Below, piece by piece: positions 40,368 to 50,739 of a stretch of DNA of 58,650 bases. The stretch spans positions 1-58,650 of the forward strand of contig SMOI01000205.1 of NCBI GenBank assembly GCA_008000375.1, given 5' to 3'. The position numbers and the translations under genes were made by a program. The notes below the pieces were generated by a model that worked only from the letters and a program-made list of their open reading frames with translations, was not told the origin of the DNA and searched no databases. Every line of letters starts with the position of its first letter. Within the stretch, counting starts at the first letter, position 1. This DNA is from Poteriospumella lacustris. Taxonomy: Eukaryota > Sar > Chrysophyceae > Chromulinales > Dinobryaceae.

Positions 40368-43300
40368 TTAACGTCTAGGATACCGTACTACCACCACCTC
40401 GTCGTCAGGTGGAGGCGCTTTAGCGTCCAATCGAAGTCCCGCCGCTTCAAATCGATCCCGGTAGTCCGCGAGATAGGTACTGTTGCGTATTTTAAAGACG
40501 CGCTGACCCAAGGCCAGCCCCCAAAGATCCTTGGGATACGGCGCTTGTTTGGGAACGAAGAAGTTGGGACCGATGGTTTTGTTGGGAGGGTTGATCTGGT
40601 AGAAACAGCGAAGGGCGTCACAGATACGTTCTGCCGAAGGTTCATCGTCCTCGGTGAACGAGATGCCCATGGCTTTCAATTCGTCGCGTCGGTCGGCGTA
40701 TAAGGCTTCAAACCTCATACTGCGGACAATCTCCCCCAACTTCATCCCGCGAACCGCTTTCGGATACGCCGTATCTTCCGCATCAATGACAAACCTTCGA
40801 TGTACTTTGAAAGATCCAAATTGAGCCTTGTGGGCCTTCAAAGCTTCACAGACCAACTCAAAGGGATGCGATGGCTTCACGGCGGCATCTTTGATGTCGA
40901 GTCCCAACGCCATGAACTCCGTTCGATGCGACCTCATGTGCCCATTGTGGCAAATGTCATACACCGCACTGCCCAACCGCAAACCCCACAAGTCACGGCC
41001 CCATTGTGTATCGCCATGGGGAATCACGAAGCTCTTGGCAATCACCACGTTATTGTGTATCGATTTGAACGTCGTTAGACCACGACGGACTTGATCGGCT
41101 TCGAAGTTTTCCAGTGACCAGACCATGCCCTCATTCTCCAACCGAAGCCGATCTACCACAGGCATCATGGCTCGATACTTGCGCAACACCGTGATGTCTT
41201 GTCCAAGCCTATACCTATGCCATTCCTTTGGCCAGTCTTCCGTCGCTGGAACACTGAAATCTTTTGGAACACAGCCATGACCGTGCAGCTGTTGAAACAC
41301 GGGCAGCAACGTCAATACAACAGTCATTTCGTACGCAAAGGGTCCTTCGTACGGCAACAGAGAGCTTTCCAACCCCACCTCCTTGAGGAGAGGCAGGTAT
41401 TGTCGTAATACACCACGTTTGCACACATGGTTCACCTTCTGTCCCAAGGCAAACCCCCACAGGTCTCGTGGGAAGGCTTCCATGTCCTTCGGAATCACGT
41501 ACCTATACGGAATGGAAACGCGGTCGCCGAAAAAGCGGCGATAACAACGCACACCTTCACAAATTTGCTCCGCCTCCAATTGATACTTCGATTTGAATGG
41601 GAACCCCATCGCTTCCAACTCCTTTACATGCTCCACAAACACCGCCTGCTCCCTAATACGAGCCACTATATGTCCAAGATTCATTCCCCGTAGATTCTCC
41701 GCATAGGCTGCATCTCCACGGTCGATGACGTACGATGCAGCAACGTCCAATGTGTCATTGATCGCTTGGTACGTTTCCAACGCCTGCTTAACCATGTCGA
41801 AGGTATATTGCGACACATCGCAGTGATCAAATCTCATCCCCAGGGATTCAAAGCGCGATCGATAGGCGCGAAACCTGTCATAGAACAGAATGTCTCTTAA
41901 AGCAGAGCCCAGACGCATACCCCACAGATCTCGATCCCACGTCTTAGACCCATACGGTACGGTGTATTGTGGGTGCATGATTTCTAAGGGCCCTTTGACC
42001 GTCTTGTACGTTTTCAATGCTCGCAGGATCTGATCGACCGTAAACTCTTCCATCGACCAAACCATGCCCACTTCGCTCAACCGCTGCACCGCCTCAGCAG
42101 ATAACTTGTCCTTATTCTGACGAAGAAGTTCGACATCCTTTCCAAGGGGGTGATGGTGCCATTTCAAAGGCCACGGAGCTACAGGCGGAACAGTGAAACT
42201 GGGCAATACACAGGAGTGACGAAAGACGCTGCGATGGAGCGGAAACAACGATTCAACGGTTCTGATTTCTTGAGCAAAATCACCTGTCGAGGCAGGTCGG
42301 GTCATCGGTACACCCGCCGCATGCAATGCATCATGATACTCACGAAAAATTTCTCCACGGCTAATGTTCAATATATACCGACCCAATCGCAGACCCCACA
42401 GCGACTGAGGATACGCCTTCGAGCCTTTTGGTACCACATACTCCACCGGAACCGAGGCCGTCTCACCAAACCGCTTTTGATAATAAGGAATGGCGGCACA
42501 TACCTTGTCCACTTGAGTACGGCGCAGTTCATCAATGGATATACCCATCTCTTCAAACTCTTTTTCATGCTCGCTGTACAAGGAATGTCTGATGATCCGA
42601 TCGACAAGAGGACCCAGGGGCATACCTCGTGCAGACTGCTCATATTTTTCATCGTTTAGAGCAATCGCATACTCAAAAGGCACATGGTAGTGACCGTGAA
42701 GCTCGAAGTACTTCGACAAGGCACGGCGAAAGTCCTCGAAGGCAGGTGGGGGTTGTTTTTGTTTGATGGCCAATCCCAACGCTTCAAACTGCGACCGAAA
42801 GTTCCAATACAACCGACAACTACGTATATCCTGCACCAGCTGTCCCAACGGCATGCCCCATAGAAAACGATCCCATCGAATATCCCCGGGTGAAACTTCA
42901 AAGTCGGCAGGGACTTCGACATTGCCATGTTGCGCCTTGTACGTCAACAGCGCACGAACAATCTCATCGGAACCGTATCGTTTGGTAGACCAGACCATGC
43001 CAACCTTCTCCAATCGTTCCATGTCATTGGATGACAACAGATTTTTCATTCGTCGTACTTTATATATTTGTTCCCCTAACTGACATCCGTGGAACTGCTT
43101 GGGCCAAAGTGCTGAGGAGGGCACCACAAAGTCCGCCGGCACCTTGCAGTGACCGCGCAGTCGCCGATATACAGCTAATAATGACACCACGTCCTTCACC
43201 ACTGCGAATCCAGAAGGTGGCGGACGCCTTTGTCCACTGTATCGTTGCTTTGTTTCTTTGGAACTTGACTCTCGTTCCGTCGACAATGCGCGCCAAGCGC

Positions 43301-43451
43301 CCGACAGTACAAACCCACCTTGCGTTCCACCGATAGTACCTGGCCTATCCAACGACACTTGGATTCGGAACAGTGAATGCACATCGATTCCTCCAGAATA
43401 TCGCCAATGTTGCTGGCTCCATGTCACCGTTCGACGCAGACAGGCAAGCAT
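40368..43451 (-). CDS. Helicase-associated (HA) repeat protein 2, twelve units
   Basis: The single exon encodes 1027 aa. The first ATG in frame (43451) gives the same Arg-rich presequence as gene 1 (MLACLRRTVTWSQQHWR), suited to mitochondrial import. Twelve HA units follow in the order CD-ABCD-ABCD-AB, two more than gene 1; the extra pair sits directly after the presequence (HGCQLGEQIYKVRRM, then WDRFLWGMPLGQ). From the third unit on, the two proteins align closely to the C-terminus, which ends differently (PPPDDEVVVVRYPRR). The 5' flank GAAGGAAGGAGAAGGAAGG is shared with gene 1. No enzymatic domain is present; a nucleic-acid-binding scaffold in an organelle is inference. Confidence 0.83.
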   Translation of the reverse strand: MLACLRRTVTWSQQHWRYSGGIDVHSLFRIQVSLDRPGTIGGTQGGFVLSGAWRALSTERESSSKETKQRYSGQRRPPPSGFAVVKDVVSLLAVYRRLRGHCKVPADFVVPSSALWPKQFHGCQLGEQIYKVRRMKNLLSSNDMERLEKVGMVWSTKRYGSDEIVRALLTYKAQHGNVEVPADFEVSPGDIRWDRFLWGMPLGQLVQDIRSCRLYWNFRSQFEALGLAIKQKQPPPAFEDFRRALSKYFELHGHYHVPFEYAIALNDEKYEQSARGMPLGPLVDRIIRHSLYSEHEKEFEEMGISIDELRRTQVDKVCAAIPYYQKRFGETASVPVEYVVPKGSKAYPQSLWGLRLGRYILNISRGEIFREYHDALHAAGVPMTRPASTGDFAQEIRTVESLFPLHRSVFRHSCVLPSFTVPPVAPWPLKWHHHPLGKDVELLRQNKDKLSAEAVQRLSEVGMVWSMEEFTVDQILRALKTYKTVKGPLEIMHPQYTVPYGSKTWDRDLWGMRLGSALRDILFYDRFRAYRSRFESLGMRFDHCDVSQYTFDMVKQALETYQAINDTLDVAASYVIDRGDAAYAENLRGMNLGHIVARIREQAVFVEHVKELEAMGFPFKSKYQLEAEQICEGVRCYRRFFGDRVSIPYRYVIPKDMEAFPRDLWGFALGQKVNHVCKRGVLRQYLPLLKEVGLESSLLPYEGPFAYEMTVVLTLLPVFQQLHGHGCVPKDFSVPATEDWPKEWHRYRLGQDITVLRKYRAMMPVVDRLRLENEGMVWSLENFEADQVRRGLTTFKSIHNNVVIAKSFVIPHGDTQWGRDLWGLRLGSAVYDICHNGHMRSHRTEFMALGLDIKDAAVKPSHPFELVCEALKAHKAQFGSFKVHRRFVIDAEDTAYPKAVRGMKLGEIVRSMRFEALYADRRDELKAMGISFTEDDEPSAERICDALRCFYQINPPNKTIGPNFFVPKQAPYPKDLWGLALGQRVFKIRNSTYLADYRDRFEAAGLRLDAKAPPPDDEVVVVRYPRR

Positions 43452-43848
43452 TTGAATTGTGAGAAAGGCTCTTGCGTTTCCTCGTGTACAGCTGCGCCCT
43501 TCCTTCTCCTTCCTTCTTTCCTTTGAATGTCCTTCTTGGTCCTTTTTCAAGCACTCCTTTCCTTATTTTTTCATGCCATTTTTTCAGGTGGCCATCGAAT
43601 GAAAGAAATCGACCGCTGCCGAAACTTCCCGGCGCCGCAGTGCAGCTGTCGTACCTACACAACCACAGCTTTTCCAAACCGTCTGGGAACATCCCCAAAG
43701 TCTGAGAACATTTGGAGTCAAGTGGGTGTGCATCCCCATCGAAAAAGCTCGTCTCGAAAGTAGAAATGCGTGTCACTTTTGCCGACTTCGACAACAAGTT
43801 GTTGCACCTGGTCTGGTTGTTTACCACACTGAATGAAGGAGTGAGAGG
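43452..43848. other. Divergent promoter region
   Basis: This 397-bp gap lies between HA gene 2 (-) and the ankyrin/JmjC gene (+). The first 100 bp are the duplicated HA 5' flank. No separate ORF is supported. Confidence 0.55.
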
Positions 43849-46800
43849 ATGGCGCTTCTGAGCAGTGGTCTATGGCTCGCCTTCCTGCTCTTATTGTTCC
43901 AGAACTCGAGTTCGCGCACGGAGAAGGATGAACAAAAGCGTTTGGAACAGGGAAATGCTCGATTGATCTATTCTATTCTCTATGGAAGTGCTGATTTGAT
44001 GAAACAAGCATTGGATGAAGGGGCGTCGGTCAATGCCCCAGTGGATCCTTTCCTGGTGGAGACGATCTTGAAACTAGGCCAGGCCTTTCACGAGTTCCCT
44101 GTCGTCCCACCTCTTCATTTCGCGATGAACTATGGCAAACGCGCTCAGCTAAACATGGGCTCCATGTTGTTGCGGGCTCACGCGGATCCAAACCGCTACG
44201 CCTTGTCGCCGACGGATCTGGCCACCGCCAACAGCGTATCGAAGGATTCAGCCACCAAGAGCACCGACTCTTCTCCACAGGGCAAACCTGCCACACAAAC
44301 GACCCCTTTTCATCGTGGGTATGCGCCAGCCGCGATGTATGCTCTGGGCTTCGGACAAGAAGCGGGTAACAGCCATGCGGCCGTGCTGCAGCGGCTGTTT
44401 CGAGAATACCCCGATCGTTTCAACCTCACCGTCTTGGACGAATGGCGCCGATTGACGGGCAATCCACCGTTGACCCATTTGATGATCTATTGGCAGAACT
44501 TCGATGGGTTGTACTTTGTCGTCTCCGAGTGGACGAAAGACGTCAACGAACGCGCCTACGCGCCGCCTCGACTGGCTGCGGCTTCCACTGCCGCTTCCGC
44601 GTCCGCTTCCTCCTCTGCTTCCGCGGCGCTACAACAGCAACAACAACACCAACAGCTCTATCGATCGCTCTTGCCCCGATCCGCCTCGGAGTGGGTCGAT
44701 TGGAGCATTGACCCTTACGGACTCACCCCGTTGCACCTCGCGGCGTGGTTTGGCGACGTCGCCGCGACGGTGTTCCTCTTACACAACGGTGCCGATTTGT
44801 TTGCCCGGTCGCATTTCTACGGCCATTTCCCGATCCATTTGGCCATTTTCCGGCATCACAGCGCCATCGTCAGTTTGCATTTGGCGTACGCCATCGAACG
44901 GAAACGGGACCCGGAGGACGCCTGGCGGACGTTGATCCAGTTGGCGGCCCCGGCCGTGCCCGACTTTGACCTCGTCTTCCGTACGTACACACGGTGGTTG
45001 CACACCAAATATGGATCCGCGTCTCCCGCCACTGCGACGGCGACGGCGACGGCGGCTGCTGGCGCTGCTACTGCCGGCGCAGCCGCCGCGGGTGGTACGA
45101 CCGCGACGTGTCCACGGTCCCCTCCTGGTTCGTCTGCCTCGTCGTCCACGAACCAAGCAGCCACCGCCACCGGCTCCGCCCCGGCTACCGCCACCGCCTC
45201 CGTTTCGCCGCCGCCACGTGACACGATCGATTTCTTGCTCCTGCAGCCGCGGCTGTACGCGGCGGTGCCCGTCGTGCACAACCTCTCGCAGCAGCATCAC
45301 TGGCCGATTCAACCTGCGCCACCGGTCGCCCACGGCCCCGCGGGAGGCCTGCACCAGGGCCACCGCCTGCAGAAGCAATTGAGTTGGGATTTCTTGGTGG
45401 ACAAGCTGCAGCGCGAGCGGCACAACGAGGCGCAGCTGCACGACGACCCCGCCGCCGCCGCCGCCGCCGCCGCGTCGTCGTCCGCCCGTGGCAGCAGCAC
45501 CAGCACGTCGTCGTCCTCCTCCTCTTCCCCGCGGCGGTTGTCGGACAGCTGCCTGTTGCCCCGGAGCATCGACGTGGTGGCCGCCCCGCAATTGACCGCG
45601 CGCCGCTACCGTGACGAGTATTACACGCTCCAGCGACCCGTTTTGGTGACCGACGCCCCGGCTCAGCGTGTGGGGATCTGGGCCAACGTCCCCGCACCCT
45701 CCTCCGCCACCGCCACCGCCGACGCTGCCTCTGCCTCTGCCACGGCAGCCGTCGCCAGTGTCTGGGAGGCCCAGCTGTGCGCCCAAGAGGCGCAGGCGTG
45801 GCAGGACTTCCGCGAGGTCTTCGTCGCTCGCTTTCGGTCGTATCCCGTGCACGTCTATCGCTCCCGTGCGCGTGCAGAAGCCCTCTCTGAGGAGCTGACG
45901 TTCTCCGCGGATGCCTGGGCCTCCTACCAGGTCAACGGCGACCGTAGCGGTGGCGGTGGCAGTGGCCGTGGCCAAGGCGGTGACAATGACAGTGACAGCG
46001 CCAGCGACGGTGACAGGGACTACGACGAGTCGGAGCACCGGTATCGGTACCTCGCCGCCCAGTTCAACCACTCGGACGCGCTCGCGCGGACGATGGCGGC
46101 GCGCTTCACCACTCCGGAGCGTGTGCCGCTCGCCGCGTACGTCGCCTCGTTGCCTACGACGACGACGACGACGACGACTGCGGCGGGTGCGGGCGGCGGT
46201 GGCAGTGGCAGTCGACGCGTGTTGGCCGCCGCGGCCGATGTCGCCGAGGCGATGATCTCGCGGGACCGCTACCAGGACGACTTCTTCACCGAGATGCCGT
46301 ACCCCACGTCGCCCGAGACGCCGCCGTCGCCCGTTGATCAGTGCCCCGACGAGGACGAGAACACGGCGGAGGCGGCGGAGGCGATGGAAGCGGAGGAGGA
46401 GGCTCCTCCGTTGGCGTCGCTGTTTGTGCCCATCTGCCACAGCGCGACGGAGACGACGCGGCGCCGGTTGTTTCCTCGTCTCGCGGCGCTCAGGGCCTCC
46501 CAACCGGCCGCACCGCAGCCGCCGCCAGTGGAGGCATCCTCCGCCGCGTCGCCCGCGTCGCCCTCGTCGTCGTCGTCGGACGAGACGCGGCGACGGTCCG
46601 CTGAACCAACCGCTGCGGCTGCTGCCGGCGCCAACGACGATGACAGCGACCAGGCCGCGACACAGGCCGCGACACAGGCCAAGGCACCAGCGTCGTCCAC
46701 GTTGCCGCCGCATCTGCGCCACCTACGCACCCGACCGCGCAGCAGCAGCAGCTCCGCTGCCGCCACGGCGCAGTGGCCGCACGTCATCGCGCCGCACCCG

Positions 46801-48198
46801 TTTTACGAGCCGTTTCGACTCGTTGTCACCCCCGCCCCGGTCCAACCGGCGGTCGCCCGTGTCGCCCCCGCCGCGTCGACGGCTGCGTCTTCCGCGTCTT
46901 CAACGACGACGGCGGCGACCGATGGCGATGCAGCGGCGGCAGCGGAGGCACCGCCGCCGCTACTCGTCGACGACGTCGCGCGTGTTCTGCTGACGACGGG
47001 CGCCTCGTTCCTGCAGCAGTACACGCAGACGGGCTACGCGCCGCCGCGTGTCGCCCCCGACCGCCGCTACCGCGACACGCTACGGAACGGAAGCAGTGTC
47101 GCGACAGCGTCGCCAGTCAGCGGCCCGCACCGCTACGGCACGGCGCACTACGATCTCCTCGTCCACGGGCCGGCGAAGCAGTGGATCCTGCTGCCGCCGG
47201 GGCAGTGGCTGCTCGTCAACCGGACGCTGGCCCTGCCCGAGACGGCGGCGTGGCTCCGCCGGCAGCTCGACGAGCACACGCGAACGGTGAAGGACCTGGA
47301 GCGTCGCTGTCGGCAACAGGAACAGCGACAGCGACAGCGACAACGCCACCAGCGCCTGGGACAGGCGACGGGGCCGTCGTGGGCGCCGTGGTGCGCGGCC
47401 CTACGCGACACTGCCGAGGTACTAACCACGCTGCTGCCCCCGTCGACGATGCCTCCGCTGGAGCTGTGGGACCACCACCAGCTGCGCTGGCTGCTGGTGC
47501 CGTGGCTGCGGCGCCACTGCGTCGGCATCGTCGACGCGCAGCGGCTGGTGCAGCGCGTCGGCGACGTCGTCGTGGTGCCCCACGACTACTTCTACTTCTA
47601 CTACCACGACCCCGGCGATGATCTCCCCGCGACACCATCGCCGCCGTCGCCGCCACCGCCGCATCAGCAGCAGCAGCAGCCGCCATCCGACACGAAACGG
47701 TCGACCGTACTTTCGTCCTCCGGAGGCCACCAGACACGCCCGCCTTCTACCGCTTCCAGATCGTCCCGCCGCGCGGATACGGCGGCGTCCACTGCCAATG
47801 TCGTCGATGCTGCTGCCACTGCCACTGCCACTGCCGCTTCTGCGGCCGTAGACGCAGGTGCTGACGAGGATGCGGCGGTGGTGTGGCATACGGCGTTGCT
47901 GACCCGTCCGCCGAGCGTGAGCGTGACGCAGTCGTTCTGCACGTGGTTCGACACGGACACCCACACGCAGAGCCTCGGCTTCGTCCTCTACGGCCACCGC
48001 CACCCGTCGCACGGCACACGCACACGCCACACACACGGCCGCCGTTTCAATGACACGACGTGGCTCCTCGACGACTCGTGGCGGGGACGCGTCGGGGAGG
48101 CCCCGCGACGCAGCGCGCAGGTGCATCGCGACACGCCGGAGCACCGGTACCCCGTGCGGCCGCACCACGCGCCCATCTTCGACTGGCCCACGGCGTAG
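43849..48198 (+). CDS. Signal-peptide protein with ankyrin repeats and a JmjC/cupin-like domain
   Basis: A 1449-aa single exon. Residues 1 to about 22 look like a signal peptide or anchor (SSGLWLAFLLLLFQNSSS). Ankyrin-type repeats appear at about 40-130 and 285-345 (YGLTPLHLAAWFGDVAATVF, FPIHLAIFRHHSAIV). From about residue 573 the sequence resembles the start of a JmjC cupin_8 domain (LTARRYRDEYYTLQRPVLVT). Its core lies near 1095-1250: HYDLLVHG gives an H-x-D Fe(II) pair, KQWILLPP follows, and GDVVVVPHDYFY is a late strand. Long Ala/Ser/Thr and acidic inserts lie between. If active it would be a 2-oxoglutarate-dependent oxygenase in the secretory pathway, acting as a hydroxylase rather than on chromatin. 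The distal metal-binding His is not identified with certainty. Confidence 0.72.
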   Translation: MALLSSGLWLAFLLLLFQNSSSRTEKDEQKRLEQGNARLIYSILYGSADLMKQALDEGASVNAPVDPFLVETILKLGQAFHEFPVVPPLHFAMNYGKRAQLNMGSMLLRAHADPNRYALSPTDLATANSVSKDSATKSTDSSPQGKPATQTTPFHRGYAPAAMYALGFGQEAGNSHAAVLQRLFREYPDRFNLTVLDEWRRLTGNPPLTHLMIYWQNFDGLYFVVSEWTKDVNERAYAPPRLAAASTAASASASSSASAALQQQQQHQQLYRSLLPRSASEWVDWSIDPYGLTPLHLAAWFGDVAATVFLLHNGADLFARSHFYGHFPIHLAIFRHHSAIVSLHLAYAIERKRDPEDAWRTLIQLAAPAVPDFDLVFRTYTRWLHTKYGSASPATATATATAAAGAATAGAAAAGGTTATCPRSPPGSSASSSTNQAATATGSAPATATASVSPPPRDTIDFLLLQPRLYAAVPVVHNLSQQHHWPIQPAPPVAHGPAGGLHQGHRLQKQLSWDFLVDKLQRERHNEAQLHDDPAAAAAAAASSSARGSSTSTSSSSSSSPRRLSDSCLLPRSIDVVAAPQLTARRYRDEYYTLQRPVLVTDAPAQRVGIWANVPAPSSATATADAASASATAAVASVWEAQLCAQEAQAWQDFREVFVARFRSYPVHVYRSRARAEALSEELTFSADAWASYQVNGDRSGGGGSGRGQGGDNDSDSASDGDRDYDESEHRYRYLAAQFNHSDALARTMAARFTTPERVPLAAYVASLPTTTTTTTTAAGAGGGGSGSRRVLAAAADVAEAMISRDRYQDDFFTEMPYPTSPETPPSPVDQCPDEDENTAEAAEAMEAEEEAPPLASLFVPICHSATETTRRRLFPRLAALRASQPAAPQPPPVEASSAASPASPSSSSSDETRRRSAEPTAAAAAGANDDDSDQAATQAATQAKAPASSTLPPHLRHLRTRPRSSSSSAAATAQWPHVIAPHPFYEPFRLVVTPAPVQPAVARVAPAASTAASSASSTTTAATDGDAAAAAEAPPPLLVDDVARVLLTTGASFLQQYTQTGYAPPRVAPDRRYRDTLRNGSSVATASPVSGPHRYGTAHYDLLVHGPAKQWILLPPGQWLLVNRTLALPETAAWLRRQLDEHTRTVKDLERRCRQQEQRQRQRQRHQRLGQATGPSWAPWCAALRDTAEVLTTLLPPSTMPPLELWDHHQLRWLLVPWLRRHCVGIVDAQRLVQRVGDVVVVPHDYFYFYYHDPGDDLPATPSPPSPPPPHQQQQQPPSDTKRSTVLSSSGGHQTRPPSTASRSSRRADTAASTANVVDAAATATATAASAAVDAGADEDAAVVWHTALLTRPPSVSVTQSFCTWFDTDTHTQSLGFVLYGHRHPSHGTRTRHTHGRRFNDTTWLLDDSWRGRVGEAPRRSAQVHRDTPEHRYPVRPHHAPIFDWPTA

Positions 48199-48453
48199 TT
48201 GGCGTAGCATAGCATCCACCCCCCCAGACAATACTCTCTGCTGTTTCCGATGATGGCGACCCGCTTCACAGAGCGTGTAACAGTGGCGGTGAAGTAGTTA
48301 CTGTTTGTTATGTATGTACATGTATCTACAGCGGGGGGGGGGGGTGCGTGTCGAACGCCCACAACCGATGGCCGTGTAGAGCGAGCGCTGCTGTGTATCG
48401 TGTGTGGGTAGGGGGTAGCGGGGAGGCGGAGAGGGGGCGGTGTGGTCCAGTGG
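48199..48453. other. Convergent 3' spacer
   Basis: It separates the stops of the JmjC-like gene (+) and PI31 copy 2 (-). It has a G-run of ten at 48332-48342 and no gene. Confidence 0.55.
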
Positions 48454-50261
48454 CTACACTCCGAAGCGAGGATCGGGGACCCCTCGTCCACCTTGTCCGC
48501 CAGGAGGCCCTCGTCCTCGTCCAGCTCCAGGTCCAGGTCCAGGGCCACCACCGAGGGGCCCCAGACCTCTGCCGCCTGAGCCCATCGGACCCCTCGGAGC
48601 CCCCGGTGGCCCACCGAACGGGCCACCGAACGGGCCACCGAACGGGCCACCGAACGGGCCACCGAACGGGTCCGATGGGTCGTAGAACGGATCCATCGCC
48701 GACGGTGGCGGCCTCTCGAACCCAAAGCCTGGCGGGGACGCCCAGTCGGTCTCCCGACCCGTCGGAATCGGCTCCAGATCGTGGTTGGGCTCCCCTTCGT
48801 ACAGCGGATGCCGGCCGGCGGGCACACCCCCCGGGTACGTACCCGTCCCACCCCCCGGGCCGTCGTCGATAAACGGCGACGTGTTCTGCGGGAAGACCGG
48901 GCCGATGGGGTCGTAGCGAGGCTGTGGCGGTTGGACGCCCGGCGGGAAGAAGTCGGCGGAGGGGAAGACGCCCCGGGGAGGGCCCGTGGGCGCACCCGGT
49001 GGACCCCACTGCGGTGCCGAGGGGGCAAACAGCGGGTGATTGGGCCCCACGAGATTGCCCGGAGCCGGTGGAGCAAAGCCGCCAGCGCCAGCGCCAGGCC
49101 CGTGGGAAGGGCCCGTGAGTGGACCGCCTGGCAGCGGGATGTTGCTGAAGGGGTCCAGGTCTGCGCGGCCCACCTCCGGATAGCGATGGCCACTGCCGCC
49201 ACTGCCGCTGGGCACAGGCGGTGCGCTACGGATCGGCGGTGCGAAGCCGGGAACGGGGTACCCCGCACGTCCACCACCTCGGACAGGTGCGGCAGCGGGG
49301 GCAAAGCCAGCGCCAGGACCAGCGCCAGCGCCAGCACCTCGCACAGGAGGGCCACCCAGCAGGTCGCCGTGCCCGGGTCGCGGTACCCCCGCTGCTGCCA
49401 GTGGCGGTACCACCATTCTCGCTGCCCCTGCGGCTGCGGCTGTGGGTATCTCACCCGGTCGGGCAGCGACCGATGCTCTGGCCGCCTCTGCAAAAATGGG
49501 ATGGACCGGTGGACCGGCGGCGTTGCGCAGCGCGGTCCAATTCACCGAGGCGGCCGGAACGATGCGCTCGACCGCCGTGCGCAATTTGGCTTCCAACTCG
49601 TCGACGTTGGTCACTTGAAACGATCCGAAGGGCTCTGCGGCTGTGGCCGTTGGCGGGGCACTGCTATTGCCATCGCTACTACTCTCCGCGGCAGCAGTGG
49701 CGGTCGTAGCAGCAGCGGCGGTGGTGGCAGCGACGACGAAATCGGCGACGGCGATGTCAAAGGTCGACTCTCCGCCGCCGCGTTGAGACAGCGTCACGGC
49801 TACGGTGTCTTCGAAGGGAACCATCTGTATCAGGGGAGCGCACCAGATGACGCAGGGTGAGTCTCGCTCCGACACTGGTAACAGTCACTCGAAACCCTTA
49901 CCACCAGCGTAAACAGCATTCGCACTTTCGTACGTAGCTTGTACAGCAGACACAGACTCTCTCCACCGGTGGCGGTGCGCCAATTGGATGGGACAAAGAC
50001 ATGTGGGGGAATTTCTACAGTAGACGACGACAGGTGAGAGAGGGAGAGAGGGAGACGGGTGAGTGTCGGGCGAGAGGCACCGCTGGAGCGTGGACATCTA
50101 CCTCGAAGAGAAGGTTCGAACCCGGGCACGCCACTCGCTTGTTCGACCACACAAACAAAGCCATTCTGGGACAACAACCCATGCAGAATCAGAAACAAGG
50201 CTTCCGCTGCGGTGGTGGGTTCGACATGGGCGACGTTCGCATCGCGGCGGATTTTCTCCAT
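48454..50261 (-). CDS. PSMF1: PI31-like proteasome regulator, copy 2
   Basis: Three exons: 50261-50102, 50014-49902 and 49824-48454. Introns are identical in size to copy 1 (87 and 77 bp). The product is 547 aa. It has the same FP-type N-terminal part (PSNWRTATGGESLCLLYK) and Pro/Gly-rich tail (LVGPNHPLF, RYDPIGPVFP). It differs from copy 1 by a shorter Ala/Thr run, five instead of three FGGP units, and few substitutions. Both copies keep open frames and splice sites, so both may be expressed. Its 3' flank is unrelated to that of copy 1, which places the left end of the duplication at the stop codon. Confidence 0.87.
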
Positions 50262-50370
50262 CGTTTCCGGTGTTCGCTTCCCGCGGCTAGTTACCACAAG
50301 GAAATGAGAGTGATCCCTGAACCTGACGATGGCACAGGATGCTAAGCTGTGTTGTACAACGTATTCGGTA
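48454..50370 (-). repeat. Inverted duplication, arm 2 (PI31 locus)
   Basis: Reverse-oriented counterpart of 20230-22138. Similarity begins at the stop codon and continues through all introns to about 110 bp upstream of the ATG, then fades where a (CGT)n tract starts. Confidence 0.9.
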
Positions 50371-50440
50371 TTCTTCCTCCTATTCTTCTTATCGTCGTCT
50401 TTCCGTGTGCTCGTCGTCGTCGTGTGCTCGTCGTCGTGTG

Positions 50441-50473
<33 letters not shown>

Positions 50474-50739
50474 GTGTGCTCTCATCGTCATCGTTGGCAC
50501 ACCCACAGCAGCAACAGGCCTAGCTAATATCTTTGACCGTGTTGAACGTGTCTATTACCTGTGAACGTGAACTTTGATCTTTGAATACTGGCCTCACGAC
50601 GCACTCAACGCGCGTTGCGCCTCACCGAAGAGACTCCTCGATGGTCGGTCGGTCGGTCGGTTGCTCGATTGCGGATCACTGTGAATAGCGCTTTACACGA
50701 CGGCGCCTCTATCATCTACAGCACAAAGGCGTCGGGACT
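50371..50739. other. Spacer with CGT microsatellite
   Basis: (CGT)n tracts lie at 50407-50475 and GGTC repeats at 50644-50660. No gene is seen. It contains the 3' end region of recA. Confidence 0.6.
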
